Shown here piece by piece: positions 1 through 7,437 of a DNA stretch of 35,721 bases. The position numbers and the translations under genes were made by a program. The stretch is from positions 1-35,721 of the forward strand of contig JAJDCF010000099.1 in the NCBI GenBank assembly GCA_029260955.1. The letters are read 5' to 3'. Numbering within the stretch: the stretch's first letter is position 1; every line of letters begins with the position of its first letter. A model generated the notes under the pieces. That model was not told the origin of the DNA. It searched no databases and was given only the letters and a program-made list of their open reading frames with translations. This DNA is from Patescibacteria group bacterium (GTDB taxonomy: Bacteria > Patescibacteriota > Gracilibacteria > UM-FILTER-43-11).

Positions 1-1
1 A

Positions 2-238
2 GGACGTAATCAAGTACGTGTGCATGGGGAAGAAGCCAAAGAAGAAGTTGAGAGAAATGAATTGGCTGAAGAAGTTATCAATGCAGTCAAAAAAAGCCCC
101 ACACTCCAAGAAACCAAGGCAAGACTAAAAAAATTGCTAAAAGATATACCACCAGAGGAACAAAGAGCAGCACTAAAGTCGATGATTGACGAATTAGATG
201 AAGAAGAGAAACCCTCTGCTCAGAACCTAGCCTCGTAA
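2..238 (+). CDS. C-terminal end of an unidentified hydrophilic protein (partial)
   Basis: The frame is open from the left edge to a TAA at 236-238, so this is most likely the tail of a longer protein. A GTG at 20 could be a start, but the frame continues upstream of it (GRNQVRV), so I do not treat it as one. The visible part is strongly charged and predicted helical (EEAKEEVERNELAEEV, then RLKKLLKDIPPEEQ). It has no membrane segment and no motif I recognise. Its last 12 bases overlap the end of the convergent gene on the other strand. Function is unknown. Confidence 0.6.
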   Translation, partial: GRNQVRVHGEEAKEEVERNELAEEVINAVKKSPTLQETKARLKKLLKDIPPEEQRAALKSMIDELDEEEKPSAQNLAS

Positions 239-595
239 ACGAGAAGCGGAATAATCTCTAGTTATTGCTATTAGCCTTTCAAACTTTTCAACGACAAGCT
301 CAGGGATTGGGCCTTCTTTGATATTAGGAAATTGCCCATCAGTTACACCAAGAAACTCCATAGCTTTGGAACTTAACTTACAGAGGTCAGTTATTACTTG
401 CCCTAAACGAGTCCTTGTATCTTGAGCAACTTCGCCATCGCGAAGGATCTTTTTGTAAGCAGCCAATTCATATCCTGCAGAACTTACATCCCAAAGACCC
501 TCATAATACTTAATATTGATTGCGTTTCCCGATCTACTCATGAAATAAACAGACTTATTGGATATAACCGTAGGACAATAATTTGATCTTGTCAA
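227..595 (-). CDS. Small hypothetical protein, 122 aa
   Basis: This frame starts at TTG 595-593 and ends with TAG at 229-227. An in-frame ATG lies further in (MSRSGNAINIKYYEG). The frame also stays open upstream of the TTG to a stop near 631, so the start is uncertain. The composition is that of a soluble mixed alpha/beta protein, with no signal peptide or membrane helix. The middle (AAYKKILRDGEVAQDTRTRLGQ) looks helical. I recognise no family. It converges on and overlaps the gene to its left by 12 bp, and is divergent from the giant surface-protein gene, with a perfect 14-bp palindrome between them. Confidence 0.5.
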   Translation of the reverse strand: MTRSNYCPTVISNKSVYFMSRSGNAINIKYYEGLWDVSSAGYELAAYKKILRDGEVAQDTRTRLGQVITDLCKLSSKAMEFLGVTDGQFPNIKEGPIPELVVEKFERLIAITRDYSASRLRG

Positions 596-644
596 ATGTT
601 TTCTTGATTTTAGCAGAATTTGGCTTATTCATAACGAAAACATA

Positions 645-658
645 GTGTAGTACTACAC
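645..658. promoter_or_regulatory. 14-bp perfect palindrome, operator-like
   Basis: GTGTAGTACTACAC is self-complementary over all 14 bases. It lies in the spacer between two divergent genes, about 50 bp upstream of the leftward gene and about 55 bp upstream of the rightward -10 element. The size and placement suit a binding site for a dimeric regulator. No regulator gene is visible nearby. Confidence 0.35.
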
Positions 659-710
659 AACATAATAGCTATTTTAGCAAGTATAGTAGCTAGATTTTTT
701 CATCGATTTC

Positions 711-730
711 TGCTATAATATAGGGATTTA
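711..730 (+). promoter_or_regulatory. Extended -10 promoter for the first surface-protein gene
   Basis: The sequence is TGC-TATAAT (TATAAT at 714-719) followed by ATAGGGATTTA. There is no good -35 at the usual spacing, so this would be an extended -10 promoter. The 20 bases 711-730 are identical to the promoter core of the pilus operon (21293-21274, minus strand), and 17 of 20 match that of the fourth surface gene (10646-10665). Transcription would begin near 726, giving a leader of about 120 nt. Confidence 0.6.
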
Positions 731-787
731 CTAATTAAAAAATCTTTTCAAAGCGAAAAAATAAGTAAACCAAAAACAAATTTTGTT

Positions 788-876
788 GTCTGCCGACGTG
801 TATCTGCCGATACGTAAAACAAAAAATAAACACTAATTGCTAACGTGTTATCTGCCGAACCTACCAAATCTGCCGG
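788..876 (+). repeat. Four copies of TCTGCCG(A/G) in the leader and first codons of the surface gene
   Basis: TCTGCCGA occurs at 789-796, 803-810 and 851-858, and TCTGCCGG at 869-876. The first two copies sit in small hairpins whose loop is TGCC: GTC-TGCC-GAC, and GTATC-TGCC-GATAC at 800-813. Two copies lie before the GTG start at 845 and two fall inside the first codons. The exact complement TCGGCAGA forms most of a hairpin loop downstream of the same gene (4323-4330). Confidence 0.5.
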
Positions 877-3800
877 GATTGGGTTTGCCCTAAAACCTAA
901 ACAAGAATTACGCCTACTTGAAAAAATCAAGAGCCTAATAGCTTGGTTTTTGCGTATTTTGGGTTCAAGGTTGTTTTTATATACGCGCGCACGTATAGGC
1001 GCTGTTTTTATGCTAGTGCTTCTAAGCATGTTTTTTGCTACAGGAGCCTTGGCCGAGAGCAGCACTAGTTCAAGCTACCGCCTGGACTACTCCAGGTTTA
1101 CCAACGACTCAGATCGCAAGGTCAGCACAAGCTACCAACTTCTCGACTCAATTTCGGATATCAGCGTTGAAGGCGCTTCGTCCAGCTACAACTTACGGAA
1201 TGTTTATTCAGCTGGAGTCGGCGGTGCACCTGTTTGTGGAAACGGAATCATCGAAACCGGTGAGCAATGTGAAGGTACAAACTTTAACGGCCTGATGTGT
1301 AGCGACTACGGCTTTACCCAAGGAGTACTGCAATGTGTAAGCTGCCAAATCATAACCACAAGCTGTTTCAACGGCGGGGGTGGTGGTGGAGGTGGTGGAG
1401 GCTTTGTTTGCGGAAATGGAATACGAGAAGCCGGCGAACAATGTGATGACAACAACCTCTTCAGTGGCGATGGATGTTCATCTGGTTGCCGACTCGAAGA
1501 ACATCGCTGTGGCAACGGAATCAAGGAAATCGGCGAACAATGTGATGACGGCAATATTAACTACGAAGATGGCTGCACGCCAATGTGTACACTCGAAGTA
1601 CCTGTCATACTACCGCCAGAACCTGAACCAGAACCTGAGCCAGAGCCACCGCTGATTTTCGAACCTGACTTTGATCCAGACTCTGTTTTTGAATTTGATG
1701 AACCGGAGCCAGAACCAGAACCTGAGGTAACTCCAGAACCACCGCTCAGACCAGTCGCACCAGAAGTAGTCGATACCGGAATACTAAGTGCCTATGACTA
1801 TCACTTTGATAATTACGGACCAGGGACAAAGGTTACTGTGCTAGACGAAACACCATTCGTAGTTACCGAAGCTGAACCAAATACAATTTATGAAATGATC
1901 ATCTTTGACGAAGATGAGAATGTGATAACCAGACAAGGTGTAAAGAGTACGCCAAATGGAGTTCTGATGTTTGAAGGCATTCCATTCTTGGACTACACAA
2001 CATATGGCATCGCTCTATTTGATGAAAGCCGTGAGCTGTTCAAGTCATGGACCATCACCATCGAAGATAGAAAGTACCGATTGCATGACAATCTACTTGT
2101 GAACGATGAGCTCAGCAGAGAATACATTGCTTTGGGAGTTTTCGAAGAAGTTAATCACTTTTCTGGAAACGGCAAGCCAAATACGACTTACCACGCTTAC
2201 GTTCAGAGAATCGAAAAACAAGGTAAGAAAGTCAGCGAGATTACACACATAAGTACCAAGGCAAATGAACATGGCGACTACAAGCTAGAACTACCCAAAA
2301 ACCTCAAAGATGGCTCGTATTTGATGCACGTGGTGCAGGTATACGAAGACGGCAAGGTGCAGAGAAATAAACGCTATGTATTTGATATTCACAATCCTGA
2401 TAAGCAAAGGAATATTTGGATCTTACTAGCCATTCTGATTATTTTTATAGCTGGACAACAGCTGAGGCAAAGTAAAAAAGATAGAAGCTTCAAGATAAGA
2501 AGCCTGCTATCAATTGCACTTGCTATCAGCATGGTTATGCAACAATCAGCTTTTGCCGTAGTGACCACTCCAGCAGTGTTTATTTACGAGGGTAAGCTAT
2601 TAGATGCTGCAAACAATCCGATTGTCACAGCACAAACATTCAGATTCTCGCTCTGGAGTTCAGATGACCTTGTGGCTGGTGATGTAACCGGTGCAGGAGC
2701 CATCAACGCTGCAGCTCCTGCTTATGGTGGTTGGTTTGACACCTTTACCCTCACACCAAACGTAGATGGAACATTCTTTGTAGAACTCGGAAGTGGAACA
2801 GCACTACCGGATATGTTACTTAGTACCCACACGAACTTGATGGTGGAAATTAAGACTTCTGGAGCACTGGATACCAGCTACGAACTTATGGACCCAACGG
2901 GAGATGCCGGAGTAGATACTGATGATCGCCAGACTGTTGGCTCAACACCTTACACAAACAATGCTGATTACATAGATAATGCAGAAATAGGTACAGCCGC
3001 TGGCGACATAGCCACACTTGGAATAGGAGCAATTTGGGATATTGCCTACATGCCTGGTGGATCCAATTCAGACTCATGGACCATTGACGTAGATAACACT
3101 GTAGGTGCAGGAAGTACGATCGATATAATCTTTGGAACCTTACTGGCAGAATTCTTGCGATTCGACATTACCAATGACTGGTTCTCGTTTAGCAATGATG
3201 TAGATTTTGGGCAAAATGAAATCAAGAATGTGGCCATCGACAATCTGGCTGCAGCACCAGGAACACCCGTTGTCGGTCAGATTTATCACAACACAACAGA
3301 TAACAACACCTACATTTGGAATGGCACAGCCTGGGAGGACATTACAGACACAGGCGACTTAGATGATGCCTACGACAACGACACCGATAAAAAATTGGAT
3401 ATTGATAATGCATCTGGATTAGAGCTCGAATCAACCGTAGCCGGAGATATTGTGTTCGACCTACAAAGTACTGGTGATTTTGTGATTCAGGATGCCGGCA
3501 CACCATTTGCCATATTCACGGACGGCGGCTATATGGGAATAGGAAATACAAGTCCTCTGAGCGTATTCCACGTTGATTCAAATGCTGCCAACACAGCAGC
3601 CATTGCCACCTTAGAAAACACGGCAGGTGACATTCAATTCTTCCGTAATGACGCAACACCTGAAGGAAGTATAACTGGCTCAATTGGCGACCTTACAATC
3701 GACGGCACCAGTGGTAACGCCTACATAAAAAACTCTGGCACAGCCACCAATACCGGATGGCTGCAAATCGGAGGATTAGAAGGAAAAACAGAAGTCTTTC

Positions 3801-4264
3801 ATGCAGAATACGAAGATTCTACTATTCAAGGCGACGGCGCAGATAATAAGGGGCTTTTGAGTTCTTACTTTGCTGATGCCGGCGGTACAAGCAAATACAA
3901 CTATTACGAATGGACAACCCGAAAGACAGCAATACAAGATGTGGACATAACCATTTCATTTAGACTACCAGAAGATTTTCAGAGCTTTACAGCCACACCG
4001 CTCAGCATTTTATACCGAACAAGTGACGCAGTACTGGCAACCAATCAAATTGATGTTGCTCTATATGACACAACCGGAACCGCAGTATCACTAACCGGTG
4101 GAACTGATTTGGCAAGCGCAACGTGGGCTACAGCAGGTATTACGTTTGGAGGAGCACCAACATTCACAGCAGGTGATGTAGTAACTCTGGTTATTAAACC
4201 TCAAACAATCAACACCGGATACGCACGTGTATCCGATGTGATCTTTAACTATAACGGCACATAA
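845..4264 (+). CDS. Giant modular surface protein with MYXO-type Cys-rich repeats and an internal second export signal
   Basis: This 1139-aa protein starts at GTG 845. An in-frame TAA lies just upstream, and the next methionine (1010) would remove the basic part of the signal. There is no Shine-Dalgarno sequence. Residues about 50-70 form a signal peptide (AVFMLVLLSMFFATGALA). Residues 130-250 hold three Cys-rich repeats of the CGNGI-x-E-x-GEQC type (DUF4215/MYXO-type), split by a poly-Gly run. A Pro-Glu linker follows at about 255-300, then beta-rich domains. A membrane helix lies at 524-541 and is followed by a basic stretch and what looks like a second signal peptide ending AFA at 571. The rest resembles fibre or tail-fibre modules (VVGQIYHNTTDNNTYIWNG). 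The C-terminal domain (about 983-1139) is homologous to that of the next gene. It is likely a cell-surface adhesin or fibre. The specific role is inferred. Confidence 0.8.
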   Translation: MLSAEPTKSAGIGFALKPKQELRLLEKIKSLIAWFLRILGSRLFLYTRARIGAVFMLVLLSMFFATGALAESSTSSSYRLDYSRFTNDSDRKVSTSYQLLDSISDISVEGASSSYNLRNVYSAGVGGAPVCGNGIIETGEQCEGTNFNGLMCSDYGFTQGVLQCVSCQIITTSCFNGGGGGGGGGGFVCGNGIREAGEQCDDNNLFSGDGCSSGCRLEEHRCGNGIKEIGEQCDDGNINYEDGCTPMCTLEVPVILPPEPEPEPEPEPPLIFEPDFDPDSVFEFDEPEPEPEPEVTPEPPLRPVAPEVVDTGILSAYDYHFDNYGPGTKVTVLDETPFVVTEAEPNTIYEMIIFDEDENVITRQGVKSTPNGVLMFEGIPFLDYTTYGIALFDESRELFKSWTITIEDRKYRLHDNLLVNDELSREYIALGVFEEVNHFSGNGKPNTTYHAYVQRIEKQGKKVSEITHISTKANEHGDYKLELPKNLKDGSYLMHVVQVYEDGKVQRNKRYVFDIHNPDKQRNIWILLAILIIFIAGQQLRQSKKDRSFKIRSLLSIALAISMVMQQSAFAVVTTPAVFIYEGKLLDAANNPIVTAQTFRFSLWSSDDLVAGDVTGAGAINAAAPAYGGWFDTFTLTPNVDGTFFVELGSGTALPDMLLSTHTNLMVEIKTSGALDTSYELMDPTGDAGVDTDDRQTVGSTPYTNNADYIDNAEIGTAAGDIATLGIGAIWDIAYMPGGSNSDSWTIDVDNTVGAGSTIDIIFGTLLAEFLRFDITNDWFSFSNDVDFGQNEIKNVAIDNLAAAPGTPVVGQIYHNTTDNNTYIWNGTAWEDITDTGDLDDAYDNDTDKKLDIDNASGLELESTVAGDIVFDLQSTGDFVIQDAGTPFAIFTDGGYMGIGNTSPLSVFHVDSNAANTAAIATLENTAGDIQFFRNDATPEGSITGSIGDLTIDGTSGNAYIKNSGTATNTGWLQIGGLEGKTEVFHAEYEDSTIQGDGADNKGLLSSYFADAGGTSKYNYYEWTTRKTAIQDVDITISFRLPEDFQSFTATPLSILYRTSDAVLATNQIDVALYDTTGTAVSLTGGTDLASATWATAGITFGGAPTFTAGDVVTLVIKPQTINTGYARVSDVIFNYNGT

Positions 4265-4314
4265 CTTTAAAACACCATTGTGAATTCAATGGTGATTCTG
4301 ACATAGAGAGACTC

Positions 4315-4337
4315 TCATTCGATCGGCAGACGAGTGA
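4315..4337 (+). other. Hairpin with loop complementary to the leader motif of the upstream gene
   Basis: A 7-bp stem (TCATTCG with CGAGTGA, one G-U pair) closes the loop ATCGGCAGA. Eight loop bases, TCGGCAGA (4323-4330), are the exact reverse complement of TCTGCCGA, which occurs three times around the start of the upstream gene (789, 803, 851). Extending by one base gives a 9-nt match with 788-796. Loop placement would leave these bases free to pair. Confidence 0.4.
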
Positions 4338-4426
4338 ATAGTCACGATCACTCTATCATCGGAATCACCATCGAGTCCACAAGACTCAAATATTATCAAC
4401 TAACACCTAAGCCTATGTGATCGAAT

Positions 4427-4442
4427 AACTATCACCAACATC
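4427..4442 (+). repeat. Left arm of 16-bp inverted repeat flanking the second surface gene
   Basis: AACTATCACCAACATC is the exact reverse complement of 7191-7206, which begins five bases after the stop codon of the gene between them. The arm lies 127 bp before that gene's ATG and directly abuts a 42-nt stem-loop (4443-4484). No target-site duplication lies outside the two arms. Confidence 0.7.
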
Positions 4443-4569
4443 CTTCTCCCTTTGCACCCCTAATAAGGCATGCAATGGAAGGAGTGGGATCCTACGCCAA
4501 TGGGATCTAACGGGGAAGTGAGTTCCACCCCTAAGGACTCAAACACTTTATTAATACTAATTCAATAAA

Positions 4570-7185
4570 ATGAATACCAAATACTCAAGATGGAGAAGTT
4601 GGTTGCGTCGCACCACCGGCCTTACGGCTGCTCTGGTGATGGTGCTAAGTCTCTCAGGCAACGCCTTTGCGCGAATCCTGTTTGAAGACGACCAATACTT
4701 CAACGTCCAATCGGAGGGTATCATCCTGGATCAAAATAACAACTTAGATGCAGGAACACTCTCTACAAACACCTATACAATGGCCGATGCGGCTTGTTTG
4801 AATGGTGAAACCTATACAGCCACCATTAATAGTACGGCTGTAGTTTATACAGCAACCACAGCTAATTGTGCCGGTAATGACGCCGCGGATACCGTTGCTG
4901 TATTGCAAGGACTAACTGCTGCAATTGATGCAGATTTTACAGTTGGATACCTTGTAGACGCAGCTTACAGTCTTAACACGGTTACTGTAACAGCAACTGT
5001 TGCAGATCCAGCCAATAACTACACAACCACAGCTGGAGACACCTCTACTGCTGGAACACTGGTAGCCACTGGCGCAACCCTAGCAGGTGGTGTAATCGGA
5101 GACACTGTTGATTTACAGTTTGGCAATGATACGACTGATGCACTATTCACGTATGACCCAAACAATCAGAATTTAACACTGTCTACACCAGGTGGCACTT
5201 TCGATTTCTCTGACGATGATCTAAAGACAACTGGTGGCATAATTATGCAGGGATCAAATGAATTTCACATTCGTGAAGATTCAGACCCGGCCAGTAACGC
5301 CACTTGTACGACATTAGATGAAGTGATTATCGATACTACTGATAACGAGCTTCAGATTTGTACAGCAACCGGTTCACCAGGTACCTGGGTAGGAATCAGT
5401 GCAGGTTCACTCGGAGGACTAACATCTTCTCAATTCCTAAGAAGCGACACTAGTGATAGCTACACTTCTGGAACTCTTACTTTTGACGCCGGTACTATTC
5501 TGGACGTTAATGGTGGAATTGATTTCAGTGGAGCAACTTCATTCCTTTTGTATCAAGGAGCAGCTAATCCTGGAACTTGTACAGAAGGTGAAATGTTCTA
5601 CAACACAAATACCAACGTCACTAGTATTTGTACCTCCACCAATACGTGGACCGGGCTTTCGTCCGCGGGCACTCCAAACTTTGAGGCTGTTTACGCAGCT
5701 GATGGTGACGACACGCTAACTGCATCAGGTGCATTTAACATTAATGCTACGGGTGGTGCTGTTGGAATCGATTCATCCGCTGGCATAAGCATTGGAGCTA
5801 CCGGTGCAGCATCTGACTTCACCGTAGCTTCTGACGGAGCTGCTGATGATCTTACCTTAGAAGTAACTGGTGCCACTGATTCCAGTGTAGTACTTAGTTC
5901 ATCTGGTACAGGTACTGATGCAATCGACATTAACGCAACTGCTGGTGACATCGACATTGATGCCACAGGTGACAATGGAATTACCATTGACGCCACAGAG
6001 TCATCTAACTTAACAGTAGCTACAGATGCTGCTGCCGAGGATTTGACAATCGCTGTAACAGGCGCCACTGATTCTAGTGTGGTGGTTAATTCATCTGGTA
6101 CAGGTACTGACGCTGTAGACATCAACGCCACCGCAGGTGGTGTTACCATTGATGCAGCTGGAGCTTTAAGCTTCCAGGGTGCTGCAAACTCTGACATTAC
6201 CACCACTGGTACGAGCGATATTTCGATCAATGCTGGTGATGATTTGTTTTTCGATGATGCACAGCTATCCGGTATCGTACAATTGAGCGTTACCGACTCA
6301 GACTGGGCAGCAACTTTTGCTACCGATGGTATTATCGACAATATCAACTCATTCACCCTTAACACAGCTGGTAATGGCGCAAGTAATGTGGGCATCCAGG
6401 ACGCAAGTTCATGGTTTACCGGTACTGAAATCGAAACAGCTTTGAATGAAATTGAAGCCTTGTTCGGTTCAACTACATCTAGCACTTTCAACTTCACAGA
6501 AGACAATGTTTTAGCTGACGATGATTCTGTTTACACAGCGTTAAACAAGCTCGACCTTAAATGGGGTGACCTTGGAAACACTGCTAACGGTGAAGGCGCT
6601 TCACTTGTAGGAATTGAAGATTCTGGTGGATACACTACTGAAACTACAGTAGAGGGTGCTTTGCAGGAACTTTACGGTGACATTGGAAAGAACTTCGAAG
6701 ACCTAACATTCTACCCTGAATACCCGGATGCAGTAGTTCACGCAGACGGTTCGAACAACCGAGGTCTACTTGAAGGTCTCTATGACACTGGTGAGGAATC
6801 TGGTTATTATAACTGGACATCTCGTAGGGCAACGACTCAGGATATCGACATCCGATTCGCCTTCCCTCTTCCAACTGACTTTAACGCAACAGGTGACTTC
6901 ACCTTCCGTTATCGTACTGGATCAGTCACAGAAGCCGACAACGATGTAGAAGTAAGACTGTACAATGTAACCAATACACAAGAGTGCGGCAATGACCTAA
7001 CTAATGGTACCGCTGGTACCTGGGCCACTGCTACTATCAGTGCAGCCACCATCAACGCAGGTTGTACGGGTGGTACAGCATTGAATGCAGGAGACATTGT
7101 AGAAGTGCAAATCAAACTTTTAGACAATGTAGGTGCACCAGACTACGCTGACGTCGGAAAACTTATTTGGAATTATACTAAATAA
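4570..7185 (+). CDS. Secreted modular surface/fibre protein with repeated beta domains
   Basis: This 871-aa protein starts at ATG 4570 with an AT-rich leader and no Shine-Dalgarno. A signal peptide is clear: RRTTGLTAALVMVLSLSGNAFA, cleaved near residue 34. The mature part is rich in Thr, Ala, Asp and Gly and almost lacks Lys, typical of secreted repeat proteins. A 64-residue unit is repeated (DNA 5812 onward and 6004 onward; TGATDSSVV...SSGTGTDA). Fibre-like pieces include FLRSDTSDSYTSGTLTF and GEMFYNTNTNVTSICT. Residues about 712-871 form a terminal domain shared with the preceding gene: both have H-A-(E/D), NRGLL/NKGLL and a (W/E)T(S/T)R(R/K) stretch, then an ordered beta pattern. It has no visible anchor (no SLH, no C-terminal helix), so it may be assembled on other surface components. 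Role inferred. Confidence 0.8.
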   Translation: MNTKYSRWRSWLRRTTGLTAALVMVLSLSGNAFARILFEDDQYFNVQSEGIILDQNNNLDAGTLSTNTYTMADAACLNGETYTATINSTAVVYTATTANCAGNDAADTVAVLQGLTAAIDADFTVGYLVDAAYSLNTVTVTATVADPANNYTTTAGDTSTAGTLVATGATLAGGVIGDTVDLQFGNDTTDALFTYDPNNQNLTLSTPGGTFDFSDDDLKTTGGIIMQGSNEFHIREDSDPASNATCTTLDEVIIDTTDNELQICTATGSPGTWVGISAGSLGGLTSSQFLRSDTSDSYTSGTLTFDAGTILDVNGGIDFSGATSFLLYQGAANPGTCTEGEMFYNTNTNVTSICTSTNTWTGLSSAGTPNFEAVYAADGDDTLTASGAFNINATGGAVGIDSSAGISIGATGAASDFTVASDGAADDLTLEVTGATDSSVVLSSSGTGTDAIDINATAGDIDIDATGDNGITIDATESSNLTVATDAAAEDLTIAVTGATDSSVVVNSSGTGTDAVDINATAGGVTIDAAGALSFQGAANSDITTTGTSDISINAGDDLFFDDAQLSGIVQLSVTDSDWAATFATDGIIDNINSFTLNTAGNGASNVGIQDASSWFTGTEIETALNEIEALFGSTTSSTFNFTEDNVLADDDSVYTALNKLDLKWGDLGNTANGEGASLVGIEDSGGYTTETTVEGALQELYGDIGKNFEDLTFYPEYPDAVVHADGSNNRGLLEGLYDTGEESGYYNWTSRRATTQDIDIRFAFPLPTDFNATGDFTFRYRTGSVTEADNDVEVRLYNVTNTQECGNDLTNGTAGTWATATISAATINAGCTGGTALNAGDIVEVQIKLLDNVGAPDYADVGKLIWNYTK
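5812..6160 (+). repeat. Two tandem 192-bp units inside the second surface gene
   Basis: The unit beginning at 5812 recurs at 6004 with an offset of exactly 192 bp (64 codons). The best-conserved part runs from the codons for TGATDSSVV through GTGTDA (5866-5925 and 6058-6117), and most differences there are synonymous. This points to internal duplication followed by purifying selection. Confidence 0.6.
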
Positions 7186-7190
7186 TCTTT

Positions 7191-7206
7191 GATGTTGGTG
7201 ATAGTT
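7191..7206 (-). repeat. Right arm of 16-bp inverted repeat flanking the second surface gene
   Basis: GATGTTGGTGATAGTT is the exact reverse complement of 4427-4442. It starts five bases after the stop codon and precedes a strong hairpin (7233-7273), mirroring the left arm, which also precedes a hairpin. Confidence 0.7.
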
Positions 7207-7232
7207 TACTCGTTTAAACAATTGGCTTAATA

Positions 7233-7273
7233 GTGCCTTCCCCCCTTGTTCTTATGAATAAGGGGGGAAGCAC
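7233..7273 (+). terminator. Strong GC stem-loop after the second surface gene, no U-tract
   Basis: GTGC (7233-7236), a bulged C, and TTCCCCCCTT (7238-7247) pair with AAGGGGGGAA (7260-7269) and GCAC (7270-7273). TTC/GAA (7249-7251, 7256-7258) continues the stem inside. The stem is about 14-17 bp. It is followed by CTGAAATTAG, not a run of T, so it could be a transcript-end stabiliser or a processing site instead of a standard intrinsic terminator. Confidence 0.5.
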
Positions 7274-7369
7274 CTGAAATTAGCCTAAATCACTACATTC
7301 GAGAAAATTGAATTTGTTTCGAATTGAGTGACAACACTAATTTTAGAAAAATCGCTATAAAAAGCGGAA

Positions 7370-7405
7370 ATCTCAATTGACATATGAGGGCTATTGAGAT
7401 ATACA
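7370..7405 (+). promoter_or_regulatory. Sigma70-type promoter with overlapping operator-like inverted repeat
   Basis: TTGACA (7377-7382), a 17-bp spacer and TATACA (7400-7405) form a good promoter, with a start near 7412 and a leader of about 25 nt. Laid over it is the inverted repeat ATCTCAAT (7370-7377), 15 bp, ATTGAGAT (7393-7400). The outer arms just touch the first base of the -35 and the first base of the -10. A dimeric repressor bound here would block RNA polymerase. Confidence 0.65.
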
Positions 7406-7437
7406 ATTAGGTATATAAAAAATAAAAATAAATAAAA

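Larger units (their letters stand above)
4265..4569 (+). ncRNA. Candidate structured RNA region between two surface-protein genes
   Basis: This 305-nt gene-free spacer is dense with stem-loops. (1) 4273-4280 pairs with 4287-4294 (8 bp). (2) A long imperfect hairpin spans 4291-4369: 4291-4301 with 4359-4369, 4303-4308 with 4351-4356, 4310-4313 with 4340-4343, and 4315-4321 with 4331-4337, closing a 9-nt loop. Hairpins 1 and 2 compete for 4291-4294. (3) GAGTC/GACTC at 4373-4387. (4) 4443-4456 pairs with 4471-4484 with two mismatches. (5) 4512-4517 with 4523-4529 competes with 4519-4526 pairing 4535-4541, just before the next start codon. No U-tract follows any stem and I see no clear promoter. 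It matches no riboswitch class I can recognise. It could be a 3'/5' UTR regulatory or processing element, or a small RNA. Confidence 0.45.

Noticed and set aside
4273..4294. Intrinsic terminator after the first surface gene
   Set aside because: The 8-bp stem is perfect, but ATTCTGAC follows with no T-tract, and it competes with a larger hairpin. It is kept only as part of the structured spacer.
5691..6506. Long antisense open frame (271 codons) opposite the second surface gene
   Set aside because: It arises from the low-complexity Thr/Ala/Asp codon use of the sense gene. Its translation has no recognisable domain and no plausible start context. The same holds for the antisense frame at 7826-8566 over the MopE repeats and for 748-1065 at the left end.
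4427..7206. Transposon bounded by 16-bp terminal inverted repeats
   Set aside because: There is no transposase between the arms, no target-site duplication outside them, and the enclosed gene is a surface protein homologous to its neighbour.
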